DNA of 64,000 nucleotides from positions 62,001 through 126,000 of the forward strand of contig NZ_JAENHM010000060.1 in the NCBI RefSeq assembly GCF_016595245.1. Reading direction: 5' to 3'. The notes under the pieces are model-generated. The model was not told the DNA's origin and made no database searches. It saw only the letters and a program-made list of their open reading frames with translations. Shown here in pieces: positions 43,193-50,833 of this stretch. Positions within the stretch are counted from its first letter, which is position 1, and every line of letters begins with the position of its first letter. Source of the DNA: Azospirillum endophyticum (GTDB lineage: Bacteria; Pseudomonadota; Alphaproteobacteria; Azospirillales; Azospirillaceae). The translations under genes were made by a program, and so were the position numbers.

Positions 43193-44089
43193 TCAGCCCA
43201 GATGCAGCGGCACGGCATAGCCGCCGACGACGGTGACCCGCACCGGGATGTCGCCCGACCGTTCCGCCAGCTTGGCGAGGCGGGGGTCGGCCTGTCCGAC
43301 GAAGTCGCCGACCTCGACCAGATGGACGGACGGCCCGCCGCCGCTCATCCCGGTGGCATGGCCGGCCGGGTGCCAGGTGCAGAAGCCGACCGGCGGCAGG
43401 CCGCAGGCCTCCAGCAGATCCTTCAGGCGGCCACGGCTGAGGTCGCCGCCGATCTCGATGCTCAGCAGCGTGCGGTCGTCGCCGGTCGGCTCATGCGGGA
43501 CGGCGGCGATGGCCAGCGCGTCGCGGTTCTCGCCGCGGGCATTGCCGCGCCCGCCGAAGGGCAGCCGCGCCACCACCTGCGGCCTTCCGGCATCGGCCGA
43601 CACCAGGAAGCGCCACCAGGGATCCGAATCGTCCTCGGCCGGATAGGGCACGACGGCGACGGTGGCCGCCCCTTCCGACACCGCGCGCAACGCGGCGGCC
43701 GGGGTGTTGACGGCGGTCATCGGCACGAAACCGCCGAAATGGTCGCGGGCGACGTCCCAGAAGCCGCGGCGATCCTCCGGCGCATAGACGGCGACGGCGA
43801 AGGGCCCCTGCATGCGGGTGAAGGCGGTGATCATCTCCCGCCAGATGCGCACCACGACCTGGGCGGGGAAGGAGCCGGCATGGCGGGCCATCAGGCGCCG
43901 CAGGATGGTGGCCTCCCGCGCCGGACGAAGGATCACGGGCTGGGCGCCGCTGTCCGCAACGCCATTGCCTTTCGCCACCCCGATGCGCTCCACCACGGCG
44001 GCGCGGCGCATCAGCAGGTCATGGATCGCGTCGTCGATCTGGTCGATCTCGCGGCGCAAATCGTCGAGCGGGGTCCGGGCGGCGGCCAT
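43193..44089 (-). CDS. Chorismate mutase with degenerate prephenate dehydratase-like C-terminus
   Basis: 298 residues. Residues 1-95 are an AroQ-type chorismate mutase: DDLRREIDQIDDAIHDLLMRRAAVVERIGVAK with the conserved Arg and Lys. The rest (MQGPFAVAVYAPEDRRGFWDVARDHFG...) resembles a P-protein but lacks the dehydratase TRF motif, having DPWWRFLV at that place, and finishes with an ACT-like stretch (RTLLSIEI...RLKDLLEACGLPP). It therefore likely rearranges chorismate to prephenate, possibly under feedback control, without dehydratase activity. Divergent from metX. Confidence 0.82.
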   Translation of the reverse strand: MAAARTPLDDLRREIDQIDDAIHDLLMRRAAVVERIGVAKGNGVADSGAQPVILRPAREATILRRLMARHAGSFPAQVVVRIWREMITAFTRMQGPFAVAVYAPEDRRGFWDVARDHFGGFVPMTAVNTPAAALRAVSEGAATVAVVPYPAEDDSDPWWRFLVSADAGRPQVVARLPFGGRGNARGENRDALAIAAVPHEPTGDDRTLLSIEIGGDLSRGRLKDLLEACGLPPVGFCTWHPAGHATGMSGGGPSVHLVEVGDFVGQADPRLAKLAERSGDIPVRVTVVGGYAVPLHLG

Positions 44090-44159
44090 GGGTCACAAAA
44101 CCATAAAATGCAGAGCCGGATAGTAGTAGTCCGCATGCGCCGCGAAATCAAAGAAAACA

Positions 44160-44285
44160 TTGACACTCCGAAGGCCGGCTTCGTAGCTATACCCTCCCGT
44201 TCCGCCCCAGCTCACCGACGGTTCCCGCCGAGGCGCCGCAAGGCCTCACACAGGCCGGGAACCGCTTCCGAAGGCCCGAAGCGAC
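44160..44285 (+). promoter_or_regulatory. Promoter and structured leader of metX
   Basis: A TTGACA -35 element lies at 44160-44165 (the -10 is poor). The leader holds a nested hairpin: CGGTTCCCG (44219-44227) with CGGGAACCG (44256-44264), and inside it GAGGC/GCCTC around GCCGCAAG. It ends about 20 bases before the metX start. Alphaproteobacterial metX genes often carry SAM-sensing leaders, but the SAM-II blocks are not recognisable here, so the identity is open. Confidence 0.4.
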
Positions 44286-45515
44286 ATGTCCGCGCCCCCC
44301 ACCGCGCCGCAGCCCTCCCTGGTCACCCCGTCCCCGGTCAACCCGGCGGTCGCCGACCACCCGGCCATGCCGGGCAAGCGCGTGCGGCTGGCGGTGGACC
44401 GGCCGATGAGGCTGGACAGCGGCATCGAGATCGGCGGCTTCCAGATCGCCTACCAGACCTACGGCACGCTGAACGCCGACAAATCCAACGCGATCTTCAT
44501 CTGCCACGCCCTGACCGGCGACCATTTCGTCGTGGAGAAGCACCCGGTCACCGGCAAGCCCGGCTGGTGGGAGATGCTGGTCGGCCCCGGCAAGCCGGTG
44601 GACACCGACCGCTATTTCATTATCTGCTCCAACGTGCTGGGCGGCTGCCTGGGCAGCACCGGGCCGAAGGACGCCGACCCCGCCACCGGCCGGCCCTATG
44701 GCCTGTCCTTCCCGGTGGTGACCATCGGCGACATGGTGCGGGCGCAGAAGCTGCTGGTCGAGCATCTCGGCATCGAGAAGCTGTTCTGCGTCATCGGCGG
44801 GTCGATGGGCGGCATGCAGGTGCTGCAATGGGCGGTCGCCTATCCCGAATCGGTGTTCGCCGCGGTGCCCATCGCCACCGCCGCCCGCCATTCGGCGCAG
44901 AACATCGCCTTCCACGAGGTCGGACGCCAGGCGATCATGGCCGACCCCAACTGGCGCGGTGGCAACTACCTGCTGGAAGGCACCAAGCCGGAGGCCGGTC
45001 TGGCCGTCGCCCGCATGGCCGCCCACATCACCTACCTGTCGGAAGCGGCCCTGCACCGCAAATTCGGCCGCAACCTGCAGGACCGCAAGGCCGTCACCTA
45101 CGGCTTCGACGCCGATTTCCAGGTGGAAAGCTACCTGCGCTACCAGGGGGCGGCCTTCGTCGAGCGGTTCGACGCCAATTCCTACCTCTACATCACGCGG
45201 GCGATGGATTACTTCGACCTCGCCGCCGATGCCGGGGGCACGCTGGCGAACGCCTTCCGGCCGGGGGGCAAGACGACGCCGGTGCGTTTCTGCCTTGCCA
45301 GCTTCTCCAGCGACTGGCTGTTCCCGACTTCGGAATCGCGGGCCATCGTGCATGCGCTGAACGCCGTCGCCGCCAATGTCAGCTTCGTGGAGATCGAGAC
45401 CGACAAGGGCCACGACGCCTTCCTGCTGGACGAGCCGGAGTTCCATCAGGTCATCCACGGCTTCCTGGAGGGCTGCGCCGAGCATCGCGGCCTGTCCGCC
45501 CGCCGCGCGCGCTGA
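44286..45515 (+). CDS. metX: Homoserine O-acetyltransferase
   Basis: 409 residues, alpha/beta hydrolase fold: CHALTGDHF, the nucleophile elbow IGGSMGGMQVLQWA, then D and H of the triad in FSSDWLFPT and KGHDAFLLDE. It acylates homoserine for methionine synthesis; MetX proteins of this group may use acetyl- or succinyl-CoA, which sequence alone does not settle. Forms an operon with metW, 20 bases downstream. Confidence 0.93.
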   Translation: MSAPPTAPQPSLVTPSPVNPAVADHPAMPGKRVRLAVDRPMRLDSGIEIGGFQIAYQTYGTLNADKSNAIFICHALTGDHFVVEKHPVTGKPGWWEMLVGPGKPVDTDRYFIICSNVLGGCLGSTGPKDADPATGRPYGLSFPVVTIGDMVRAQKLLVEHLGIEKLFCVIGGSMGGMQVLQWAVAYPESVFAAVPIATAARHSAQNIAFHEVGRQAIMADPNWRGGNYLLEGTKPEAGLAVARMAAHITYLSEAALHRKFGRNLQDRKAVTYGFDADFQVESYLRYQGAAFVERFDANSYLYITRAMDYFDLAADAGGTLANAFRPGGKTTPVRFCLASFSSDWLFPTSESRAIVHALNAVAANVSFVEIETDKGHDAFLLDEPEFHQVIHGFLEGCAEHRGLSARRAR

Positions 45516-45535
45516 TTGGGGCAAGAAGACCGACC

Positions 45536-46147
45536 ATGCTGGACATTCGCGACGACCTGAAGCTGATCGCCGAGATGGTGGAGCCGAACAGCCGCGTGCT
45601 GGACGTCGGCTGCGGCGACGGCGCCCTGCTGGACTATCTGTCCCACGCCAAGAACGTCGACGGCCGCGGCATCGAGCTCAGCATGGACGGCGTCCGGCAA
45701 TGCGTGGCGCATGGCCTGTCGGTGATCCAGGGCGATGCCGAGGCCGACCTGAAGGACTATCCGGCCGAGGCCTTCGATTACGTCATCCTGGGCCAGACCC
45801 TGCAGGCGATGAAGCAGCCGCGCGACGTGCTGGAGATGATGTGCCGCATCGGCCGCCGCGCCATCGTGTCGGTCCCCAATTTCGGCTATTGGCGGGTGCG
45901 GCTCCAGCTGATGCTGACCGGCCGCATGCCGGTGACGGAAAAGCTGGGCTACCAGTGGTGGGAAACGCCCAACATCCATTTCTGCACGCTGCGCGACTTC
46001 GTCGTCCTGACCGAGGAGATGGGCATCACCATCGAACAGACCCGCATCATCGACCGTGCCGGCCGGGTGGCCAGCCGCGCCCATTCCGGCTTCGCCAACC
46101 TGCTGGGCGAACAGGGCGTCTTCCTGTTGCGGCGCAACGGCGGGTGA
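45536..46147 (+). CDS. metW: MetW-type methyltransferase-like protein
   Basis: 203 residues. RVLDVGCGDGALLDYL is the SAM-binding motif I; QGDAEADLKDYPAEAFDYVILGQTLQ and SVPNFGYWRVRLQLM are MetW signatures. MetW acts together with MetX in methionine biosynthesis in proteobacteria, and the pair is normally adjacent, as here. Standard length. Confidence 0.93.
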   Translation: MLDIRDDLKLIAEMVEPNSRVLDVGCGDGALLDYLSHAKNVDGRGIELSMDGVRQCVAHGLSVIQGDAEADLKDYPAEAFDYVILGQTLQAMKQPRDVLEMMCRIGRRAIVSVPNFGYWRVRLQLMLTGRMPVTEKLGYQWWETPNIHFCTLRDFVVLTEEMGITIEQTRIIDRAGRVASRAHSGFANLLGEQGVFLLRRNGG

Positions 46148-46166
46148 TGTTTTCCCGGCGAAGGCG

Positions 46167-46191
46167 GGAACTTCCCGCCTTCGCCATTGTT
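46167..46191 (+). promoter_or_regulatory. EcfG-type promoter candidate (DUF3072 gene)
   Basis: GGAAC-N17-GTT located 33 bp before the DUF3072 start. It overlaps a hairpin (GGCGAAGGCGGG/CCCGCCTTCGCC) that may also terminate metX-metW, so the match could partly be a by-product of that repeat. Confidence 0.4.
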
Positions 46192-46223
46192 CATGATACG
46201 TTCCCCTTCGAGAGGCACGGATC

Positions 46224-46478
46224 ATGACCACCAAGCAGTCCACCGATCGCCACGACCATGCCGGTCACGAGAATCCGAAGACCGGCGAAGACACCTCCAA
46301 CCGCGACAAGAATCCCGACGACTGGACCACCGGCGACGAGCCGATGACCGGCGCCCAGGCGTCCTACCTGAAGACGCTCAGCGAGGAAGCCGGCGAATCG
46401 TTCGACGATGGCCTGACCAAGGCGGAAGCGTCCAAGCGGATCGACGCGCTGCAGGACAAGACCGGGCGCGGGAAGTAA
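46224..46478 (+). CDS. DUF3072 small hydrophilic protein
   Basis: 84 residues, no hydrophobic segment. DEPMTGAQASYLKTLSEEAGESFDDGLTKAEASKRIDALQ is the DUF3072 core; the first 40 residues are polar and His/Asn/Asp-rich. Function unknown. The EcfG-like promoter 33 bp upstream suggests general-stress expression. Confidence 0.88.
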   Translation: MTTKQSTDRHDHAGHENPKTGEDTSNRDKNPDDWTTGDEPMTGAQASYLKTLSEEAGESFDDGLTKAEASKRIDALQDKTGRGK

Positions 46479-46496
46479 GAAGGGTGGCTACAAATG

Positions 46497-46519
46497 CCCT
46501 CTCCCGCCTCGGGAGAGGG
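46497..46519 (+). terminator. CCCTCTCCCG hairpin after the DUF3072 gene
   Basis: CCCTCTCCCG and CGGGAGAGGG pair perfectly around CCT. It is equivalent to one arm of the type A repeats and sits 18 bp after the stop. Confidence 0.6.
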
Positions 46520-46607
46520 AGCCATATGCGATCCTCTGTCGGCAACCCAATGGCATGTTGCGCTGTTAACCAGGGCGATACCGAATCCGAATGGAAAGGT
46601 CGCCCCC

Positions 46608-47198
46608 ATGCTCCGCCCCCTGTTGCTCGTTCCAGCTGCGGCGCTGCTGCTGACCGGCACCGCCTTCGCCCAGACCGCCCCGGCGCCGGGCGTCACCGCC
46701 GCACCGCCGCTGATGACCGCGCCGCGGCCGGACGACCAGCCGGCGACCGGGCAGATCACCTCCCCGCCGGGCGTCAGCGGCGAAGCCCCGTCACTTGAGG
46801 TGCAGAATCCCGCCCCCGCGGTCACGGGCGCCCAGGGCTCGTCGCCGCCCGTCGCCGCCCTGCCGCCGGCCGCCCTCAATCCGGATCAGGCCCGGGCTAT
46901 GGTGGGAACGGAACTGCGCACCAGCGACGGCCAGCCGGCCGGGCGCATCCTGGATTTCACCATGGACCAGACCGGCGACCGGGTGGACCGGATCGTCCTG
47001 GCGCCGAACGAGGTGCTGGGGCTGGGCGAAAAGCTGGTGGCGGTGCCGGCGGCGACGCTGGGCAATGGCCCCAACGGCCCGATGCTGACCATCGGCGAAG
47101 CCGATTTCGCCAAGGCGCCGACCTTCGCCTATGGCAGCGAGCCGACGCTGACCCGCCCCGAAAGCCAGCAGCCCGCCCAGCAGCCCAACAGTCAATAA
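46608..47198 (+). CDS. Secreted PRC-barrel domain protein
   Basis: 196 residues with a Sec signal peptide (LLLVPAAALLLTGTAFAQT). A Pro/Ala-rich linker to about residue 90 is followed by a PRC-barrel (ARAMVGTELRTSDGQPAGRILDFTMDQTGDRVDRIVLAPNEVLGLGEKLVAVPAATL), a fold found in photosynthetic reaction-centre H chains and many stress proteins. The tail is Gln/Pro-rich. ATG 46608 begins the signal peptide. Convergent with the MFS gene, five bases apart. Confidence 0.88.
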   Translation: MLRPLLLVPAAALLLTGTAFAQTAPAPGVTAAPPLMTAPRPDDQPATGQITSPPGVSGEAPSLEVQNPAPAVTGAQGSSPPVAALPPAALNPDQARAMVGTELRTSDGQPAGRILDFTMDQTGDRVDRIVLAPNEVLGLGEKLVAVPAATLGNGPNGPMLTIGEADFAKAPTFAYGSEPTLTRPESQQPAQQPNSQ

Positions 47199-47203
47199 GC
47201 CCG

Positions 47204-48631
47204 TCAGGTCGCGGGACGGCGGCGGAAGATGCCGGTCAGGCAGGCGACGAGGCACAGCCCGGCGCCCAGCCACAGCACCACCACGCTGCCGTCCGCCTTG
47301 CCGATCGCGGTGAAGACCAGCCCGACCGTGGCGGCGCCCAGCGTCTGGCCCAGCAGCCGCCCGGTGGCCTGAATGCCGCTGGCGCCGCCGCTGCGCTCCT
47401 TGGGCGCGCTGCTGACCAGGACCTTGTTGTTCGGGGTCTGGAACAGGCCGAAGCCGAAACCGGCCAGCGCCATGCGCCAGACCACGTCCAGGTTCGACGG
47501 GTCCGACGGCAGCAGCGCCATGAAGGCGAGGCCGGCGGCGAAGAGGGCCAGTCCGACCGCGGCCAGCCGCGTCGGCTCGTAGCGGTCGGCCATCCGGCCG
47601 GAGATCGGGGCGACCAGTGCCACCACCAGCGGCCAGGGCGTCATCAACAGCCCCGATTCCGCCAGCGAGCGGTTCAGCACGTCCTCGAAGAAGAAGGGCA
47701 TCGCCACGAAGACGATGTTCTGCGCCGCGAAGGAGCAGACCGACGTCACCACCGTCAGGGCGAAAACCGGCCGGCGCAGCAGATCCACCGGCAGCAAGGG
47801 GGCCGCCTGCGCCAGTTCGCGCCGAACCAGGGTCGCGCCGAGCGCCAGTGCCGCCGCCAGCTCCGCCGCGACCAACCATGGGGGCTGACTGCCGTCCACC
47901 CCCTTGAAGCCGACGATCAGCAGGCCGAGCGTGGCAGCGTTCAGCGCGGCGCTCAGCCAATCGAACCGGTGCCCGGCCGGATTGGAGGCCGGCATCGCCC
48001 GCGCCGCCACCGCCAGCGCCGCCAGCCCGAGCGGCACATTCACCGCGAACAGCCAGGGCCAGGACGCCACCGACAGGATCAGCGCTGCCAGGCTGGGCCC
48101 CGCGGCGGAGGACACCGCGACGATCATCGCGTTGTAGCCGACGCCGCGCCCGAGATGGGTGGAGGGGTAGATGTGACGGACCAGCGCCAGATTGACGCTC
48201 ATGATCCCGGCGCCGCCGATGCCCTGCAGCACGCGGGCAGCGGTCAGCAGCGGCAGGTTCGGCGACAGCGCGCAGGCGAGCGAGGCCACGGTGAAAACCG
48301 CAAGGCCGAACCAGTAGACCTTGCGGTAGCCGATGATGTCGCCCAGCGAGGCCATCGGGAACAGCGCGACGGTGACCGCCAGCTGATAGGCGTTGACCAC
48401 CCAGATCGCGCTGGCGGCATCCACCGCGAACTCGCGCTGGATCGTCGGCAGGGCGATGTTGGCGACCACGCCGTCCAGCACCGCCATGATCAGCGCGACG
48501 GTCATCGCCGCCATCGCCCAGTAGCGCTGCGGGATCGGCAAGCCGTCGACCGCCACGGCGGGCGGCTTGCGGGTTGCGGATTGGGGCGAGGAGAGGGTCG
48601 GCGCGGAGGGGTTCGACATGCCCGTCAGCAT
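47204..48631 (-). CDS. DHA2-family MFS exporter (EmrB-like)
   Basis: About 475 residues with 14 hydrophobic segments. Motifs ALIMAVLDGVVANIALPTIQREF and LGDIIGYRKVYWFGLAVF (motif A) with RVLQGIGGAGIMSVNLALVR (motif C region) place it in the 14-TM drug:H+ antiporter family. Start uncertain: ATG 48631 or ATG 48619, neither with a strong ribosome site. No partner membrane-fusion protein is next to it. Confidence 0.9.
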   Translation of the reverse strand: MLTGMSNPSAPTLSSPQSATRKPPAVAVDGLPIPQRYWAMAAMTVALIMAVLDGVVANIALPTIQREFAVDAASAIWVVNAYQLAVTVALFPMASLGDIIGYRKVYWFGLAVFTVASLACALSPNLPLLTAARVLQGIGGAGIMSVNLALVRHIYPSTHLGRGVGYNAMIVAVSSAAGPSLAALILSVASWPWLFAVNVPLGLAALAVAARAMPASNPAGHRFDWLSAALNAATLGLLIVGFKGVDGSQPPWLVAAELAAALALGATLVRRELAQAAPLLPVDLLRRPVFALTVVTSVCSFAAQNIVFVAMPFFFEDVLNRSLAESGLLMTPWPLVVALVAPISGRMADRYEPTRLAAVGLALFAAGLAFMALLPSDPSNLDVVWRMALAGFGFGLFQTPNNKVLVSSAPKERSGGASGIQATGRLLGQTLGAATVGLVFTAIGKADGSVVVLWLGAGLCLVACLTGIFRRRPAT

Positions 48632-48717
48632 AAAGGCCGCCGGGCGCCCTGCGGTCGCAGCAATTTCGCATGAAAGCATTGCGAAGGCCGAGCGCGCGGG
48701 TGGGTCTTCACTGGTCC

Positions 48718-48742
48718 GGAACCCCTCCCCCGCCCTCCTGTT
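48718..48742 (+). promoter_or_regulatory. EcfG-type promoter candidate (MTKH small proteins)
   Basis: GGAAC-N17-GTT, 36 bp before the ATG at 48778. Third copy of the motif in the window, each upstream of a stress-type gene. Confidence 0.5.
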
Positions 48743-48777
48743 GGAGGGTAACGCGAGCCAACATAAGGAGTGCCACC

Positions 48778-48963
48778 ATGACCAAGCACATCCCGCCCGT
48801 CCCGCCCGAGGGCCGCAGCGACAAGGGTCCCGGCGAGCCGGCGACCAGCGCCTCGCCCGATGACGGCGCCGGCAACCGCGGCACGCCCAACACCAAGGAA
48901 CAGGGCCAGACCGGCAACACCCGGCAGAACACCACCCACCAGGGCTACCAGCAGGATCGGTGA
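48778..48963 (+). CDS. Small hydrophilic protein 1 (MTKH pair)
   Basis: 61 residues, with AAGGAG eight bases before the ATG. Composition is dominated by Gly, Pro, Asn, Gln and charged residues with no hydrophobic core, indicating intrinsic disorder. It begins MTKH, as does the next gene. No family recognised; resembles short stress-induced disordered proteins of soil alphaproteobacteria. Confidence 0.7.
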   Translation: MTKHIPPVPPEGRSDKGPGEPATSASPDDGAGNRGTPNTKEQGQTGNTRQNTTHQGYQQDR

Positions 48964-48966
48964 GGC

Positions 48967-49164
48967 ATGACCAAGCACAACGAGGCGACCGACCGCCACC
49001 ATGGCGGCCCCGGCAGCAGCCGGCAGAACGCCGACAAGCCGGAACCGGCGGCGGAAAAGCACCCGCATCCGGGTGAACCCACCAACGGCCGCCAGTCCGG
49101 CAGTTCCAGCGGCGGCGGCGAACGCGACCTCCACCACACGCACGACCCGAAGACCAAGCGATAG
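48967..49164 (+). CDS. Small hydrophilic protein 2 (MTKH pair)
   Basis: 65 residues, starting three bases after the previous stop behind GGTGAGG. Begins MTKHNEATDRHHGGPG, His/Gly/Pro/Ser-rich and disordered, similar in style to its neighbour and to the N-terminus of the DUF3072 protein (MTTKQSTDRHDHAGH). No family known. Ends before a strong hairpin. Confidence 0.65.
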   Translation: MTKHNEATDRHHGGPGSSRQNADKPEPAAEKHPHPGEPTNGRQSGSSSGGGERDLHHTHDPKTKR

Positions 49165-49190
49165 ATACGCGTGACGCCGCGACGTTCGGC

Positions 49191-49213
49191 GCGGGCGGCA
49201 TGGCGCCGCCCGC
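49191..49213. terminator. GC hairpin between convergent genes
   Basis: GCGGGCGGC and GCCGCCCGC form a 9-bp stem with a 5-base loop, between the small hydrophilic genes and the racemase-like gene. No T-tract. Confidence 0.5.
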
Positions 49214-49266
49214 CCTGACGGACATCGGCAGAGCCGGCCGTAACCGAGGCGCCGCCCTTGCGGGTC

Positions 49267-49920
49267 TCAACCGCCGACGGCGGCTCCGCCTGCTACCAGA
49301 TCGTTCAGTGCCGCGGTCAGCCCGTCGAGCAGGGGAAGCGCCGCCTTGGCCTGCAGCCGGCCCGACCAGCCGGAGAACGGGGCGCCACCCAGCAGGACCG
49401 CCTCCGCCCCGCGGTCGCGGGCGGCGGCGACCGCCTCCAGGATCTCGCCATGGTAGCGCCATGGCTCGAACGCCAGATCGAGGACGCCGCCGCTGAGGAA
49501 GGCGATGCCGGCCATCTGGTCGGCCAAGCCGAGTTCGCTCACCCTGGCCTCGATCGCCGGACGCATCGCCGGGCCCAGCGTGACGACGGCGAAACGGCGC
49601 CCCCCGGACCCGGCGGCGCGCAGGCCGGCCTCGCCCAGCCCTTGTACCGGCCTCCGGCCAAAGGCAGCCCGTGCCCGCGCCAGTCCGGGATCGCCGAAGG
49701 CGCCGACGATGGCACCCTCGCAATCGGGATGGGCGCCGAGCATGGCGGCCACCGCCAGTTCGGCGGTGGCCAGATCGGCCGGCGTCTCCAGCGCCGGCGC
49801 ACCGAACGGGGCGGTCGCCCCGACGATGGTCACGCCGCCGTCCACCAGGGCCCACGCCGCCTCGACCATGCGGGCGGTGATGCCGGCCGAGGTGTTGGGA
49901 TTGGCGATCAGGATCCTCAT
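49267..49920 (-). CDS. Asp/Glu/hydantoin racemase-fold protein lacking catalytic cysteines
   Basis: 217 residues. MRILIANPNTSAGITARMVEAA and ETPADLATAELAVAAML are typical of hydantoin/allantoin racemases (HyuA/HpxA family). The two catalytic cysteines of that family are missing: the loop normally ACFGDPG is GAFGDPG (A74) and the loop normally LGCAG is LGGAPFSG (G179). The only Cys, C67, is elsewhere. The start overlaps the allantoinase stop (ATGA). Racemase activity by the usual two-cysteine mechanism is therefore unlikely; another role on the same ureide substrate, or loss of function, is possible. Confidence 0.8.
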   Translation of the reverse strand: MRILIANPNTSAGITARMVEAAWALVDGGVTIVGATAPFGAPALETPADLATAELAVAAMLGAHPDCEGAIVGAFGDPGLARARAAFGRRPVQGLGEAGLRAAGSGGRRFAVVTLGPAMRPAIEARVSELGLADQMAGIAFLSGGVLDLAFEPWRYHGEILEAVAAARDRGAEAVLLGGAPFSGWSGRLQAKAALPLLDGLTAALNDLVAGGAAVGG

Positions 49921-50828
49921 GGCTGGGGCGGCTCCGGAAAGACGGTCAGCCAGTGGCGGGCGATGTCGGCGCGGCGGGCCGCCCACACGCCCGGCTTTTC
50001 GGCCGCATGCCGCAGGATGCGCTCCAGCGCCCCCATGCGCCCCGGCCGGCCGATCATCCGCAGGTGAAGCCCGACCGACAGCATCCGCCTGCCTTCCCCA
50101 TGCAGCCAATCCATCGCATCGGTGACATAGCCGGCGAAATCGGCTCCGGCGAAGCGCTGGGTGTGGAAGTAATGCATGTCGTTGGTGTCGAAGGCATAGG
50201 GCAGCACGACATGGCGCCGTCCGCCGATGTCCAGGTCGTAGGGAAGGTCGTCGTTGTAGGCGTCGCTGTCGTAGAGGAACCCGCCCTCCTCCACCAGCAG
50301 CCGGCGGGTGTTGGGCGATGCGGCGGAGCGGGTGTGCCAGCCCACCGGGCGCTCGCCGGTCGCCGCGCGGATCGCCGCCACGGCGCGGGCGATGGCCTGC
50401 CGTTCCTCCGCCTCCGCCATGTCGGCGTGGCTTTCCCAGCGCCAGCCATGGGCGGAGACCTCGTGCCCGCGCGCCACCGCGTCGCGGGCCAGATCGGGGG
50501 AGCGCTGCACCGCTTGGCCGCAGGCGCTGACCGTCAGCGGGACGCCATAGCGGTCGAACAGATCCATGATCCGCCACCACGCCGCCCGGGTGCCGTATTC
50601 GAAATGGCTGTCGATGCAGGGATCGGGGCCGGCGCGGCGGTCGGTCACCTCGTAGACCGCCTCGTTGACCGGGTCGCCGTCGCGGACGGAGAATTCCGCC
50701 CCCTCCTCGAAATTCAGCACGAAGGACAGGGCGAGCCGCGCGTCGCCCGGCCAGCGCGGATCGGCCGGCCGGCCGGCATAGCCGCGAAAGTCGCGCAAGG
50801 AGCCGTCTCCGGAAGGTCTGTGGGTCAT
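49917..50828 (-). CDS. PuuE-type allantoinase / polysaccharide deacetylase-fold hydrolase
   Basis: 303 residues from ATG 50828, with GGGGAG eight bases upstream. RDFRGYAGRPADPRWPGDARLALSFVLNFEEGAE and EVSAHGWRWESHADM are close to PuuE allantoinases (NodB-fold, cofactor-independent class), as is GWHTRSAASPNTRRLLVEEGGFLYDSDAYNDDLPY. It likely opens a hydantoin-type ring such as that of allantoin. Coupled to a Pot-type importer and to the racemase-like gene, suggesting a purine-catabolite or hydantoin uptake pathway. Confidence 0.85.
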   Translation of the reverse strand: MTHRPSGDGSLRDFRGYAGRPADPRWPGDARLALSFVLNFEEGAEFSVRDGDPVNEAVYEVTDRRAGPDPCIDSHFEYGTRAAWWRIMDLFDRYGVPLTVSACGQAVQRSPDLARDAVARGHEVSAHGWRWESHADMAEAEERQAIARAVAAIRAATGERPVGWHTRSAASPNTRRLLVEEGGFLYDSDAYNDDLPYDLDIGGRRHVVLPYAFDTNDMHYFHTQRFAGADFAGYVTDAMDWLHGEGRRMLSVGLHLRMIGRPGRMGALERILRHAAEKPGVWAARRADIARHWLTVFPEPPQP

Positions 50829-50833
50829 GCCGG

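Noticed and set aside
44090..44285. SAM-II riboswitch ahead of metX
   Set aside because: Expected conserved blocks (such as the GCTAAA-type segment) could not be found; kept only as an unidentified structured leader.
46155..46191. metW terminator as sole explanation of the GGAAC...GTT motif
   Set aside because: The hairpin does overlap the motif, but the spacing and position before DUF3072 match the other two sites, so both readings were kept with lowered confidence.
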